A stretch of DNA of 64,000 bases from Albugo candida (lineage: Eukaryota > Oomycota > Peronosporomycetes > Albuginales): positions 558,001 through 622,000 of the forward strand of contig JBDOQK010000010.1 of the NCBI GenBank assembly GCA_040437565.1, written 5' to 3'. Of the stretch, positions 44,449 through 55,097 are shown in pieces (the first letter of the stretch is position 1; each line of letters begins with the position of its first letter). A program made the translations under genes and the position numbers. The notes under the pieces are model-generated. The model did no database searches. It was not told where the DNA came from and saw only the letters and a list, made by a program, of their open reading frames with translations.

Positions 44449-45403
44449 GTATTACATGCTGCTTTTTCTACAATAGAAATGTACCGTTTGACTCGAACAT
44501 TCGTGTCTCATCATCTGAGAATCAAAATGAAGGCTTGGAGTAGCTGATTACTAGATGCCTGAGAGCCATTGAAGACCGGCATGAGATAAGAACTCTATAA
44601 ACGCTCTATTCATCGCCCTATTACGTTACCGGGGATGTATGTCATCAATTGCTTCTAGAATGACTTCGACATCTGACCGAAGTGTGGTATCGTAAATTTT
44701 TCAGCTGCTTGTCGCACCAAGTGCGTAGAATTCCATATTTTTTGACAGTGATATCGAGTGCTGAGACAAAGTAAGAGCTGGCAACGCAAGAACAATTGAA
44801 TGATTAAAGAAAACGGTATGTAGTTGTGTGCTCGCAAGACAAAACGTATTCAGTTTTTGGTTTTGAGACGATTTACCGTGTCGGCTCAATCTATATTTCA
44901 ATGCTGCGCCTGAGCTGTCATGCCACATAAAGCGGGCTAACATATAGAAAAAGAGCATAATTGTTTTACGTTGAAGTGGTATTTCTAGAAGCAAAGCACA
45001 AATATAGCGTAAACACTTTCATGGAATTCTCGCACGATCCAGCCTTTTTTATTTGAAAGTTTTTCCGGAAGGTTAACTTGATCTTTCATGTTCTCCTCTA
45101 CCTGAAGAATAAACAGAACGTGTATGTCGCATTGCGTCATGAAGTAGATGAAGAACAAAATAGCTCAAGTACGGTAGGTGTAAAAAACCTTATCTGCATA
45201 TCTTTTTGCTTGACCTTTGCGCTGATAACAAGCTACAATCACGGAAGCCGTCTGTGATTTATAGCATCGAGGCTGAGAGAAGATCGATCCTCTATCTCTA
45301 CGCCTCGACCAGCCATAATGTCACCTATTTCTTCGGATTCTGTAACGCGATCGATTTGAGACGTATGTGTAAAATTACACTTTCAACGCCACCTTCAATG
45401 CTA
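44449..45403. other. PAP upstream block; no firm gene
   Basis: Aligns with 50619-51590 and, inverted, with 13987-14414. A minus-strand frame ending at 44655 contains AAEKFTIPHFGQMSKSF, which recurs in frame at 50803-51081. It may be coincidence of recent duplication or a small coding relic. Confidence 0.35.
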
Positions 45404-46380
45404 TTAAACACTCGACCGGGTGATACCTTCAGCCTTATGTCGGCAGAATGTAATAATGAATAAAAGCGGAAAACATGTGTCTGCTTGAAGTAGGTTGAAA
45501 CTTGGAAACTCACAATTGAAACGGTTTCGGTATATGGGTTTCATATATTGCAAAGTGAAGTTGTAACCTACTTGGTATCCTGTGACAGGATTATCTGATT
45601 CAGTCTTTTTACCGATCAGTGTGTCATCTCTCAAAGAAACAAATTGAATTGTAACTTTCTGTTTCGGTAAACGACAAATCCGCCAATCCATACGAAAATG
45701 TTTCCTGTTTCAAAACGATGGTGTAGAATCCAGCACGCCCTCGCTCGGTTTACCCCTTCACTTTCTTGATGCGACGTAAGCTATACCACCGCACTCTTGA
45801 TATGCAATCCCGTTATTGTGGCCACTTACTGTTAGGGTGATTCTACATTCACTAAGTACCTTCAGATAAAACGATCTCGTGTCACGCCTTTTAAGGGTAG
45901 CAGCACGTCATATGAGATATCAGCGGTTTGTGATCAGCTTTCAACGAGCAAGCTTTATCATTCACCAGCCGCAATATATTATCTACCCAATCGTTCAGAA
46001 CGTCAGTACACGCCTTCAAAATTTGGATTCTACCACAAGGGGTCTTTGACGGTGAGAACCTTTCCTTTCAGTCATATATCGATACTACCCTAGCCATAGG
46101 AATGACAGCATATGTTTGAAAGACCATTCATCTTAGCCGAATTCGTATCCACAAAAAAGCGCATCAAGAACAAGTACACCCTTTTGAGCCGTTCCATAAT
46201 CGATGGTACTTTCGGATGCCGCAGGCTGTTGTATTCGGCATAGGGGTGTTGTACTGATATTTGCCAGCTAAAAGCCTATTAACCTCTTCGGCAGTTTGCA
46301 CGAAATTCTCGTTGGGTTAATGATACTTGAGATGCTGTCTAGCTTGCCATACAATCACCGCCAGCCACCCAGTTTTCTTA
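45404..46380 (-). pseudogene. PAP pseudogene (closest to the 55098 gene)
   Basis: The C-terminal part reads QKVTIQFVSLRDDTLIG and NPVTGYQVGYNFTLQ, matching the end of the gene at 55098 (ITGFEVAYSFSIPAAKS). Further upstream only nucleotide similarity remains (the GAATTCGTATCCACAAAAAA block near 46121 matches the FFVDMNS region). Frame breaks are numerous and the copy ends where a coiled-coil gene relic begins. Confidence 0.65.
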
Positions 46381-46459
46381 TTATGCATTTCTGCTCATCC
46401 ATCCATAAACTCACTATCTTCCGAGCCAAAACATTCTCTAGTATCTCTCCATTTCGGTA

Positions 46460-47033
46460 TAAGATGTCATGCTTCAATGTATCCTGTACCGACTCAACAG
46501 CAGCAATTTTGTCCCGTTCCCATCGTTTCTTCTCTGCAAGTAAGTTTTGCTCCAAATAGCCCATATGCTTGACTTGTTGCTCCATGATATGTCGTGTTTG
46601 AGCTTCCTGCTCAGCAATTGTAGCAAGCATTTCCTGCTTCTCAATTCCAACTTTGTTCAAAGCAAGAATTTGTGCCTATTTTTCGGCAAGAACGGAAGTA
46701 AGATTGTCATGACTTGACAGGATTTCTCCATAAAGCTGCTTACACTCTTCTTCCCTGCAAACAGACAAGCTATGAAAGAAAAGTGCGATCAGATCGACAG
46801 CTTGGCTGCTTGAGGGTTTGCCATTATGAAATGTATCAGCTCTTCAATGTTTTCAATGTTGATGGTTCTCAATCACACCGTCGAGGATTTCTCTGTTGCT
46901 AGTCTTCCTAATTTGGAGGAAAAGCGCTCATCTGCTATCATCCCCCAGCCTGCAATATTTCCAATAGCGAGCGATTCATTCTTGTGATTTTTCGTATTTT
47001 TCCATAACATCTTCTAAGCGTTTGGCACGATAT
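46460..47033 (-). pseudogene. Decayed paralog of the coiled-coil gene
   Basis: Reads GIEKQEMLATIAEQEAQTRH, YLEQNLLAEKKRWERDKIAA and VESVQDTLKHD, clearly the middle of the protein at 40186-41488 but with frame breaks, and it ends in unrelated sequence near 46460. Near 46980 the divergence from the intact copy suddenly drops to none. Confidence 0.7.
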
Positions 47034-47533
47034 GCCAAAACTCGTTCTCGAGCTTGAATCTGTGATTGCATAAGTTCTTTCGCCTCGCGCAGCTCCTTAT
47101 TCATATCAGCATTTGCTCGTTTAAGAACCTCAAGCTCATCTTTTGCAGTCATAAGCTCGTCTTCGAGTCTCTGGTCGTTGAAAATGTGTTGGGAGATCGT
47201 TTTGAACTTTTCCATTGCATCTGCGGCCGACCCNNNNNNNNNNNNNNNNNNNNNNNNNNNNNNNNNNNNNNNNNNNNNNNNNNNNNNNNNNNNNNNNNNN
47301 NNNNNNNNNNNNNNNNNNNNNNNNNNNNNNNNNTGCCAAAACTCGTTCTCGAGCTTGAATCTGTGATTGCATAAGTTCTTTCGCCTCGCGCAGCTCCTTA
47401 TTCATATCAGCATTTGCTCGTTTAAGAACCTCAAGCTCATCTTTTGCAGTCATAAGCTCGTCTTCGAGTCTCTGGTCGTTGAAAATGTGTTGGGAGATCG
47501 TTTTGAACTTTTCCATTGCATCTGCGGCCGACC
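47034..47533. other. Unmerged contig overlap around gap 47234-47333
   Basis: The 200 bp at 47034-47233 recur at 47334-47533 without visible difference. Confidence 0.85.
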
Positions 47534-47567
47534 CGAAAAAGTCAGACGCTTTTTTGGACACAATCAT
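47334..47567 (-). CDS. Coiled-coil protein, N-terminal part
   Basis: ATG at 47567 gives MIVSKKASDFFGSAADAMEK, then a heptad-rich stretch (DELMTAKDELEVLKRANADM) up to ERVLA at the gap. The contig before the gap at 41489 ends with the same bases (TGCCAAAACTCGT) with which this contig begins at 47334, so the intact gene is this piece joined to 40186-41488, about 507 residues in all. The other neighbour, the decayed paralog in 46460-47033, shares the same 200 bp. An ATG 54 bp downstream is also possible as start. Confidence 0.65.
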
Positions 47568-47913
47568 TCGGACAGTCTGTAGAGTCAGATAATCGCCCGA
47601 GCTACGACAATGGACAAAGCTAACCAGAAACCAACTCATTCGCTGGTTATTTCAACTCTCGACAAGCGTTTTTACGATGGGTTCGGTGTAAGCGACGAGA
47701 TGATAGTAATGCATCGCGAATGATGGAAAGGAAGATGATCATATAGAAAATCTTTCAAAAACCAGTTCTTCACCTAATCTTCTTTGATAGCCTTGCCACT
47801 TATTAACATTTTATGTGACAAGGTCTTCCTAGCTGCAAAAGCTCGCTAATTTTAGATACCGATTCTATTATATATAGAAAGCAGCATCAATCCGATAAAC
47901 CGCGGACCGCTAG
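47568..47913. other. Intergenic, nothing seen
   Basis: Spacer between the coiled-coil start and the PDI-like stop; the two genes are in tandem on the minus strand. Confidence 0.4.
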
Positions 47914-48989
47914 CTACAACTCATCTTTAGACGCTTTCTTGCTTTTCTTTTTCTTTCGTCTACTTCTTCCCTTGCGGTGACGTTTTTTGGGCTTTTCTTC
48001 AGCTTTCTTGAAAACTCGTTTTTGTTCCTTCTCCGCTTTGATAATTCCGTCCATAATATCGCTCACATCTTCGTTGTCGTCCTCTAGAAGGACAACATTC
48101 TCCGTTTCAATCTCATCAAAACTGCATTCGTCCCGCAGTTCAGAAACAACGCCGATTGCGGACGTTCCAATTCGGCCTGTAATCACTCCTTTCAGTAAGT
48201 CTTGAAGGTTTTCAGCCTCAAACACGCCAATCATTGTCGCAAATCGTTGTTTCGACAGAGAATATACCGCAATCGTTGGCATTTGGTACAATCCAACTTC
48301 AAAAGCTTCAGCAAAGTCTTTCTGACATTTACCGTTCGACCACATAAACACAAACGGCTCCTTTTGCTGCTTGCTGGAGATGGCTACTTTTGTAAACGTG
48401 TCCATGTACTTGCTCAGCGTCGACTCCGGGTTTGACAGTGTGTCAATGTGGTTGCCAAAGAAACCGATAACGCAGATCTTGGAGCCGTCACAAAGCTTTT
48501 TCTGGTTTTCTTTGGTCAGATAAGGAATTATATCAGAGGATGAGACACCACTGAGGTCTTCAACATCTGTATCTCCAGCTTTGAGCGATTGACTCGTGTA
48601 TCCAGGATATTTGTGAAGCACTGATAGCAGAAATCGGATAATGTTAAAGTAATTGTAAGTCCCTGCTTGCCTTTTATCATAACCGATCAAAAATGTTTTC
48701 TTCTCTGACTCGGGCTGATCAGGGACGCTCGATTTGTCAGTAACAAAGCACACAAGAGATGTCTTTTGCTTTGGTGGAATACCGTACCGTGCCTTGCTTT
48801 CCTTCTCGATTTTGACAGCTGCTGCAAACGCAACATTGTGACCAGGAAGCGCTACTGATACAGCACGTATAATGGCGGAAACTTTTTCATTTTCAGTAAA
48901 GAACAAGACTGGCAAAGCATTGTCTGTTTCAGCTTGCTGAGCAAAGCGACTGATCTCCAATGCTGAATGTAACACCTCCACCACGTGAG
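47914..48989 (-). CDS. ER PDI-like protein (PDIA6/P5-type) ending in KDEL, 5' end in gap
   Basis: About 358 residues enter from the gap at 48990 and end in KDEL, the ER retrieval signal. The middle (KICVIGFFGNHIDTL, EPFVFMWSNGKCQKDFAEAF, QMPTIAVYSLSKQRFATMIG) follows the order of the C-terminal thioredoxin-fold domain of PDIA6/P5. An earlier segment (ALPVLFFTENEKVSAII, KARYGIPPKQKTSLVCF) looks like another thioredoxin-type domain. No CxxC active site is visible in the part present, so it may be a noncatalytic chaperone-like member. The tail before KDEL is strongly basic (KKRHRKGRSRRKKKKSKK), unlike the acidic tails usual in PDIs. Its signal peptide is probably at 41589-41807. Confidence 0.7.
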
Positions 48990-49128
48990 NNNNNNNNNNN
49001 NNNNNNNNNNNNNNNNNNNNNNNNNNNNNNNNNNNNNNNNNNNNNNNNNNNNNNNNNNNNNNNNNNNNNNNNNNNNNNNNNNNNNNNNNAAAATGAAAAA
49101 GAATAAAAGCGATGATTAATGAGTATAT

Positions 49129-50460
49129 TCAAGATGATTGGAGATTCGATACACTCTTGCTTGAAGAAGATGCTTCGTCAATTATTCGCGGAATTTTGAC
49201 TGTCTCAATTACTTTATAACCATCCTGTGAGCCAGCATCTACAACAACAAATTCAGCTGTAATCTCTGTTTTGGTAAAAGACAATCCAATAAATCCAAAA
49301 GATGTTGAGTCTATCAATTTGAAGTTTTTTGTCGCGGCCTTTTCCATCTTTTTTCTACCTTTATCCTTTTCAAGCTTAGTTCCACCTCCATTTCCACTTG
49401 TGAGATAAGTAGTAGAGCCGAGTTGATCCATAGCCATCAGGTGAGTGTGGCCATTTAAGTATAAGGAGATTTTGCATTTTTCAAAAAGTTCGATCCAACG
49501 CTCTCGTTTGTTGGCATCCATGTCCGTTATCACGTTATAATGTGAGACCACCACTTTGTGGTCCGCTTTAGAATTGCAAGCTTCCTTTACCATTTCATAT
49601 GATGCTTGTTCCCACTCATCCAAATGTTTAATGCATGCCTCCACAACATCAGATTTAGTCTTACATTTTTGCATAGATTCTAATGCTTCTTTGTCATAAG
49701 TTTGACACCCGTTATCCTTCACTAGCCCCGATTTGCACTGGCAGCAGATACTAGCCGCCCTCGTGGTCTTGACCGAGTTCATGTCCACGAAGAACACGTC
49801 AACAACAAGATCATCCTTGATTAATCTCTTCTTATGATACTTTTCTTTCGGATGCCATTGTGGATGCTTGTAGGTTTTTTGTCCTTCTACCCTTCGGTCG
49901 AGCGCCTCAATCACCTCATCTGCAGTTTCGCACGGTCTGCTAGTTTCTTCCGTTATGTCATCAAAGCACAAGTAGCGTGTGGCACCAACATCATGATTTC
50001 CAAAACACCCATACCACATTATGTTCTGCTCATGCAATCCCTTGTAAGGTATGTCATAGCTGAATTTCATTCGAGTCCCCGCGCGCAGTGGTGTCACTCC
50101 GCTGGGGTACATACTGTCTCCCACATCAAAAACATATTTTACGTCATATCTTTTGGACCACTTAGTCATGATAGTCGCCACAGACTTTTGATTTTTTACC
50201 ATTTCATCGTTTTTATCGTCGGTCATTTCGGCGCCCCAATCGCCCAGTGCGATCACATTGATCCGATTCGACTGGCTCTCCCTCGATTTACCATAAGTCG
50301 AATGGGTGAAGCTTGAGGGGGTAACGCTCGATTCAGCATATATCGAGTGGGTCTGAGTGGAATTAGTAAAGGTCGGATGGGTTGGTGAGATCGGCGGGGT
50401 GTGGGCCGCTTGGATGTCAGATAAAGCCACCGCAGATAGAATTGACGTGTACCTGACCAT
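49129..50460 (-). CDS. Secreted purple-acid-phosphatase-like protein with Ser/Thr linker
   Basis: 443 residues from ATG at 50460 (MVRYTSILSAVALSD), the same start as the 14574 paralog. A 50-residue Pro/Ser/Thr/His linker precedes the catalytic domain: GDWG (73-76), GDSMY (114-118), GNHD (154-157), CCQC (239-242), VVSHYN (304-309) and GHTH (337-340), then GNGGG. All purple acid phosphatase metal ligands are kept, so it is probably active. The leader is only weakly hydrophobic, so secretion is likely from family context more than from the leader itself. The 3' flank after the stop matches that of the 43020 gene, showing that the duplicated unit extends past the coding region. Confidence 0.9.
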   Translation of the reverse strand: MVRYTSILSAVALSDIQAAHTPPISPTHPTFTNSTQTHSIYAESSVTPSSFTHSTYGKSRESQSNRINVIALGDWGAEMTDDKNDEMVKNQKSVATIMTKWSKRYDVKYVFDVGDSMYPSGVTPLRAGTRMKFSYDIPYKGLHEQNIMWYGCFGNHDVGATRYLCFDDITEETSRPCETADEVIEALDRRVEGQKTYKHPQWHPKEKYHKKRLIKDDLVVDVFFVDMNSVKTTRAASICCQCKSGLVKDNGCQTYDKEALESMQKCKTKSDVVEACIKHLDEWEQASYEMVKEACNSKADHKVVVSHYNVITDMDANKRERWIELFEKCKISLYLNGHTHLMAMDQLGSTTYLTSGNGGGTKLEKDKGRKKMEKAATKNFKLIDSTSFGFIGLSFTKTEITAEFVVVDAGSQDGYKVIETVKIPRIIDEASSSSKSVSNLQSS

Positions 50461-50591
50461 ACTTGCGCTTGTTGCGAGAAATTGAAATGTGAGCTGAGAT
50501 CACGAATGATCAGAATGCGCAAATCTTGCCATCCTACGCCTCATGCAAGCCCATCAGACACAAATTTCGGATGATTATAATTCTTCAAAAT

Positions 50592-50618
50592 CGGAATAGC
50601 GTTCCGAGATTTGATTGG
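50592..50618 (-). promoter_or_regulatory. CCAAT box plus imperfect palindrome
   Basis: Same arrangement as at 44422: CCAATCA then CGGAACGCTATTCCG on the minus strand, 132 bp from the ATG at 50460. Confidence 0.5.
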
Positions 50619-51595
50619 GTGTTATATAATTCGAATACTGCTTTTTCTACAATAGAAATGTATTGTTTGACTCGAGCAATCATGTCGCGTCATTTTAGAC
50701 TGAAGGATCTAAGTTTCTGAATACTAGATACCTGAGAGGCATTTGTAGGACACCACAATATGAGATGTCTGAAAACGATCTCTTTTTCGCCCTATTACGC
50801 TGCTAGTGATGTATGTGATCAATTGCTTCTGCCTGCTGAGGATTCGGGACATATTTGAGTGACTGCGACATCTGACCGAAGTGTGGGATCGTAAATTTTT
50901 CAGCTTCTTGTCGCACCAAGTACGTAAGATTGGCTGTGGTATCGAGTGCTGTGACAAAGGAAGAGCTTGCAGCGCAGGAAAATTGAATTGGTAAGAAAAA
51001 ATTACATGTAGTCGTGTGCTGCGCAAGACACAGCGTATATAGTTCTTGTCGCTTAATATTGTGCCATTCGATACTAGGCAACGAATGGGACGATCTACCA
51101 TATTGGCCAATCTATCTCAATGCTCCACCTAAGCTGTCATGTCACAAAAAGTGAGCTAAAATGTAGAAAGGCAGCATACAATTGTTCTTGTCCGTCTCGT
51201 CTAGTCAACAGATAGCTAAGTTTAAAGAAAACTTCTAGAAGCAAAGCGCAGATATACCGTAAGCACTTACATGGAATTTTCGCACGATTCAGTCTTTTTA
51301 TTGGATACTTTCTTCGGAAGGTTCACTTGATCCTTTTATGTTCTCCTTTACCTGAAGAATAAACAGGACGTGTATGTCGCAATTGCGCCATGTTGGCGAT
51401 TCATATCGATTCCTTATCATTTCTTCTCTATCTCCACGCCTCGACCACCAACAAGGTCACCTACTTCTTCGGCTTCCGTAACGCGATCGATGTAAGAGAT
51501 ATCCTTTTATTTAGACACTTCAACGGGTGATAACTTTAGCCGCACGTTGGCAGACTTAACATCGGCTCTAGCACATGAGACACAATTTTGCAATA
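50619..51595. other. PAP upstream block; no firm gene
   Basis: Aligns with 44449-45403. The minus-strand frame 50803-51081 contains EAEKFTIPHFGQMSQSL, related to the frame ending at 44655. Confidence 0.35.
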
Positions 51596-52790
51596 CTAAG
51601 AAGCCATACTCGATAGAGTAAAAATGCAATAATAAATACAAGCGGAAAACATATTCTGCCCAGAGTAGGTTGAACTTGGAAACTCACAATTAAAACGATT
51701 TCGCTCTGTGGGCTTCATCTTTTGCAAAGTGAATATGCGGCCTACTTGATATCCCGTGACTTGAATATCTGATTCAGTCTTCGCGATCGTTGTGTCATCT
51801 TTCGAAGTAACATATTGAACTGGAACTCTTTTTTGCGGTAGAAGACAACGTCGTGAATCCATACAAACATGTCTCCTGTTTCCAAACTGTGGTTCACATG
51901 GTAGGATTGAGAACGACCTCGTTAAAGTAAATATACCACCGCACTCTTGATATGCAATCCCGTGAGTGTGGTCACTTAGTGATGTGATGATTTTACATTC
52001 AATAAGTGCCTTGGGCCAAAACGATCTCGTTTCAAGCCTTCTAAGTGCAGCAGCGCGTCGTAATGAGAGATCAGCGGTTTGTGATCAACTTTGACGAGCA
52101 GGCTTTATCATTCACCAGTCGCAATGAATTTTCTTCCTTATCGTCCAGAAAGTCACTCCACGGCTTCATAATATCGATTCTACTACTGGCACATCGAGGA
52201 TCTTCGACGGTGACATCCTTTTCTTTCAGTCATATATACCACCCTAGCCATCGCACGGACAGCATATGTTTGCGACTCCAATGATTTCAGCCGAGTTCAT
52301 ATCCACAAAAAACACATCAAGAATAAGTTCACTCTTGTGTGCGTTTCCAGGTACGATGGTTCTTTTGGATGCCACAGGCTGTTGTATTCGACATAGGAAC
52401 GTTCTGCTGTTCACCCCTCAGTAGTTTTAGGCAGAATTTACTTGGATTACGGTACTTATGATGCTGTCTAGCTTGTTGCACAATTACTTCCACCAGCAAC
52501 ATAGCGATTTCCAAGAACCCCCATCGCCACCTAGCTTTCTGATCATACACTATCATTTGATTCGCATTTAAGTATGAATTGTCCACGATCCATCACATCA
52601 AAATAGTCGCAATATTCGACTCAAAGACCGATGGTGACTGCCACAACAGGTTGCGTTGCGACACACTTTATTTGTAGTTGGGCACCCGGATCGCCTAGTG
52701 CCATCACATCAACCTTTGATCAAAGGTCGACTCGGTCTCAGCCAAATAGCTTCAAGCGACCAGTGATATAATTTACAGATACCTGCCACG
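51596..52790 (-). pseudogene. PAP pseudogene, nearly full length
   Basis: The end reads KRVPVQYVTSKDDTTIAKTE and IQVTGYQVGRIFTLQ. Homology to the 55098 gene can be followed upstream through the metal-motif regions to about 52700, where GDWG has become GDPG. Many frame breaks. It is closest to the pseudogene at 45404, so both came with the same segmental duplication. Confidence 0.7.
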
Positions 52791-55097
52791 TGTCTGATTC
52801 TTGTCAACATTATATTGCGAGCTGAAACAGCGACTTTGATAAAACATAAGTGCTTGAAACATGCTCGGCCTTTACAGAAGCCTAATCGCAAAGTTTCCTT
52901 CGAGCATCAGCTGAAATGTTCGCGAAATATGCACATGCGTTCATTCTTGTCAGACAAACCGGTGCTAAAGGAGTGAGCGTTTTGTGTATATAACTAGTAG
53001 TAACTCAGAGCTTTATGAATCCATACTCCTCATGAAATAGAAGCGTCTACTTCATGTATTCGTCGAATCAAAGCATGCAGTACTTATTTCTGATTACTTT
53101 GAGACTGGTGAAAGTCGATCAGCATCTGTGGCACATCTTGTTTCACAGTCCACCATTGAACATGTAAAGCATCGTGTAAGACGCCTAAGTAGCCATATGA
53201 AACAACACAGCTTGCAGCAGACGGGACGGGGAGTGGTTGCTGGCAGCTGAGTTGTGGGGCAAACTCAGATAGTTAAGATAGTTCCTGCTGAATGAGGTTG
53301 CGATCATACTAGAATTCCACGTTTCCGCTGTGCGAGCTTTAATAAATCGCCAAATGTTTACGGTTTAAGCTGGTGAACTGAATTTGGTAGTCCCTTCGTA
53401 TCTGAAGATGAAATGCTCCCTCCGTCTGTGCTTGATCACCTCCATCACCTCGGTCACTTCAAAAGAAGCGAGCTGAAATGCGGGGTCGCTCATTTGGTTC
53501 GAGGGTAGTTCAAATAGAATCGGAGACATTTAATTTGGGCACGTGGATCTGCTGTGTCGATCCTTAAGCTCATGAGATAACTAATGTCACTGGGTCACAT
53601 ATTCTGTAACTTACTACCTATGCCTTATAAAGGCAAGGACATCTGTGCATGTTATTCTCGATGAGCAGGTGAAAAGAAAGCCAGATGCAATTGAAAGCTA
53701 GAATCTGTACACATGGACTCGGTGTCTCCACGCAGGCAAACTAAATCATAATACTCATGGACGTATGATCTGAGCGGGTTCTTTACAAATACACGAATTG
53801 CTTGTGTCGAAGCAGTCATCATTTTCTAATGTTTATTCTTTCAGTTCTATTGGTGTCTCATGTCACTTCTCACAACACCAAGAGATGATGACAACACCCT
53901 CGCAAACTATCTTTTAGATCGCAAACTATCTTGTTACGTAAGCGACAAAAATGATGAAATGGACGTGGTATCATTATGGATATGCATTTTTATGGTTAGC
54001 GCTCGTCTCTCCTTCCGTGTATTTTCATCGATATGCTTAACATCTTATTCAGTGAGCTTTTTCTCCTCAAGAGCTGAGCAAACATGCTGCCAAATATTCT
54101 GAGAGGCTACTCAGCGATGCCCCAAGCAATTAGCCTTTCGTTGTAGTCCTAGCTAGCACAGTCGGCTCAATCATTGCTCACGTATTCCACGTTGACTACT
54201 GGTTAGTTTTACAAACGTGAGGCTTAATTTCAAAATCTCGTAAACTTGTCACTTCCAGACGCATGCGCATTGGCGTATACCAAAGCACTCGTCCAATCTT
54301 TGTAAGAATAGGTGTACAATATCCTATTGGCCTCATTACTTGTACTTGTACGTCTCAAGTAGTACTAAAAAAAGCTATACTTTAAGCTTGTTGAATAGTT
54401 TCGCAATGATTTCCTGCAGTTTACTATCACAATGATGGCACAAGAATCTCATTCGGTAAGCGGACATCATCCGACTTTCTTCCACCTGAAACGCAAAATA
54501 AGGGAGTCTTCTTTCATCAGTAAAAGGCTTCCAATGTCAACTTTGGTATTGAGCATTCTTACGAGTTCCTTACCACATGAATTGTAGATAAAAGAATCTG
54601 TTTGCCGTTCGATTGCACTTGACAATCTAGACCTCACTAAGATCATGTCAAGCAACTTGATTCATATCGTTCCGATTGACTCTAAAAAAACACCTTGGTG
54701 AATATTCTTAGCCCGTTCGAGTAGAATGTACTCGTTCCCAACCTCACACAGGGGACATGTAGACATGGCTCTCGACTAATCTGAACGTGTAGCTGATCTT
54801 TGTCTTCGAAGAACGCAAAAACGCAAAATCGTCTAGAAAACGTGGAACTACATGGTGCTCAATCCTCGAGACTGTATTTCTATGCTTTGGTCGCTCACAG
54901 AGTTAAACCAGGAAGCAGGCGAATGAGTGAGGGATGCAGCATCAGTACGTGAGGTTGGGCCTTCACATGTTTCTTACTTGGCACGAGAAAATACTTGAGC
55001 TAAATCCAGTGTTATGCGCATTATGAAATCGAAAAACATGACAAAATGTGAGCGACAATCAAAACAGTGTATTCAAGATAGCCGTTAGAGTAAGCAA
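52791..55097. other. No convincing gene
   Basis: Short frames only (80 codons at 53860, 62 codons at 54467), none recognisable. Near 53180-53230 there is similarity to 27755-27800. The end (from about 55010) is the 3' flank of the PAP gene at 55098. Confidence 0.35.

Noticed and set aside
47136-47639. 167-residue frame crossing the gap at 47234
   Set aside because: It exists only because the N run is read through and the flanks are duplicated.
49834-50316. 160-codon plus-strand frame
   Set aside because: Antisense of the PAP gene at 49129-50460.
53860-54102. 80-codon plus-strand frame
   Set aside because: No homologous copy, no motif and no context; not distinguishable from chance.
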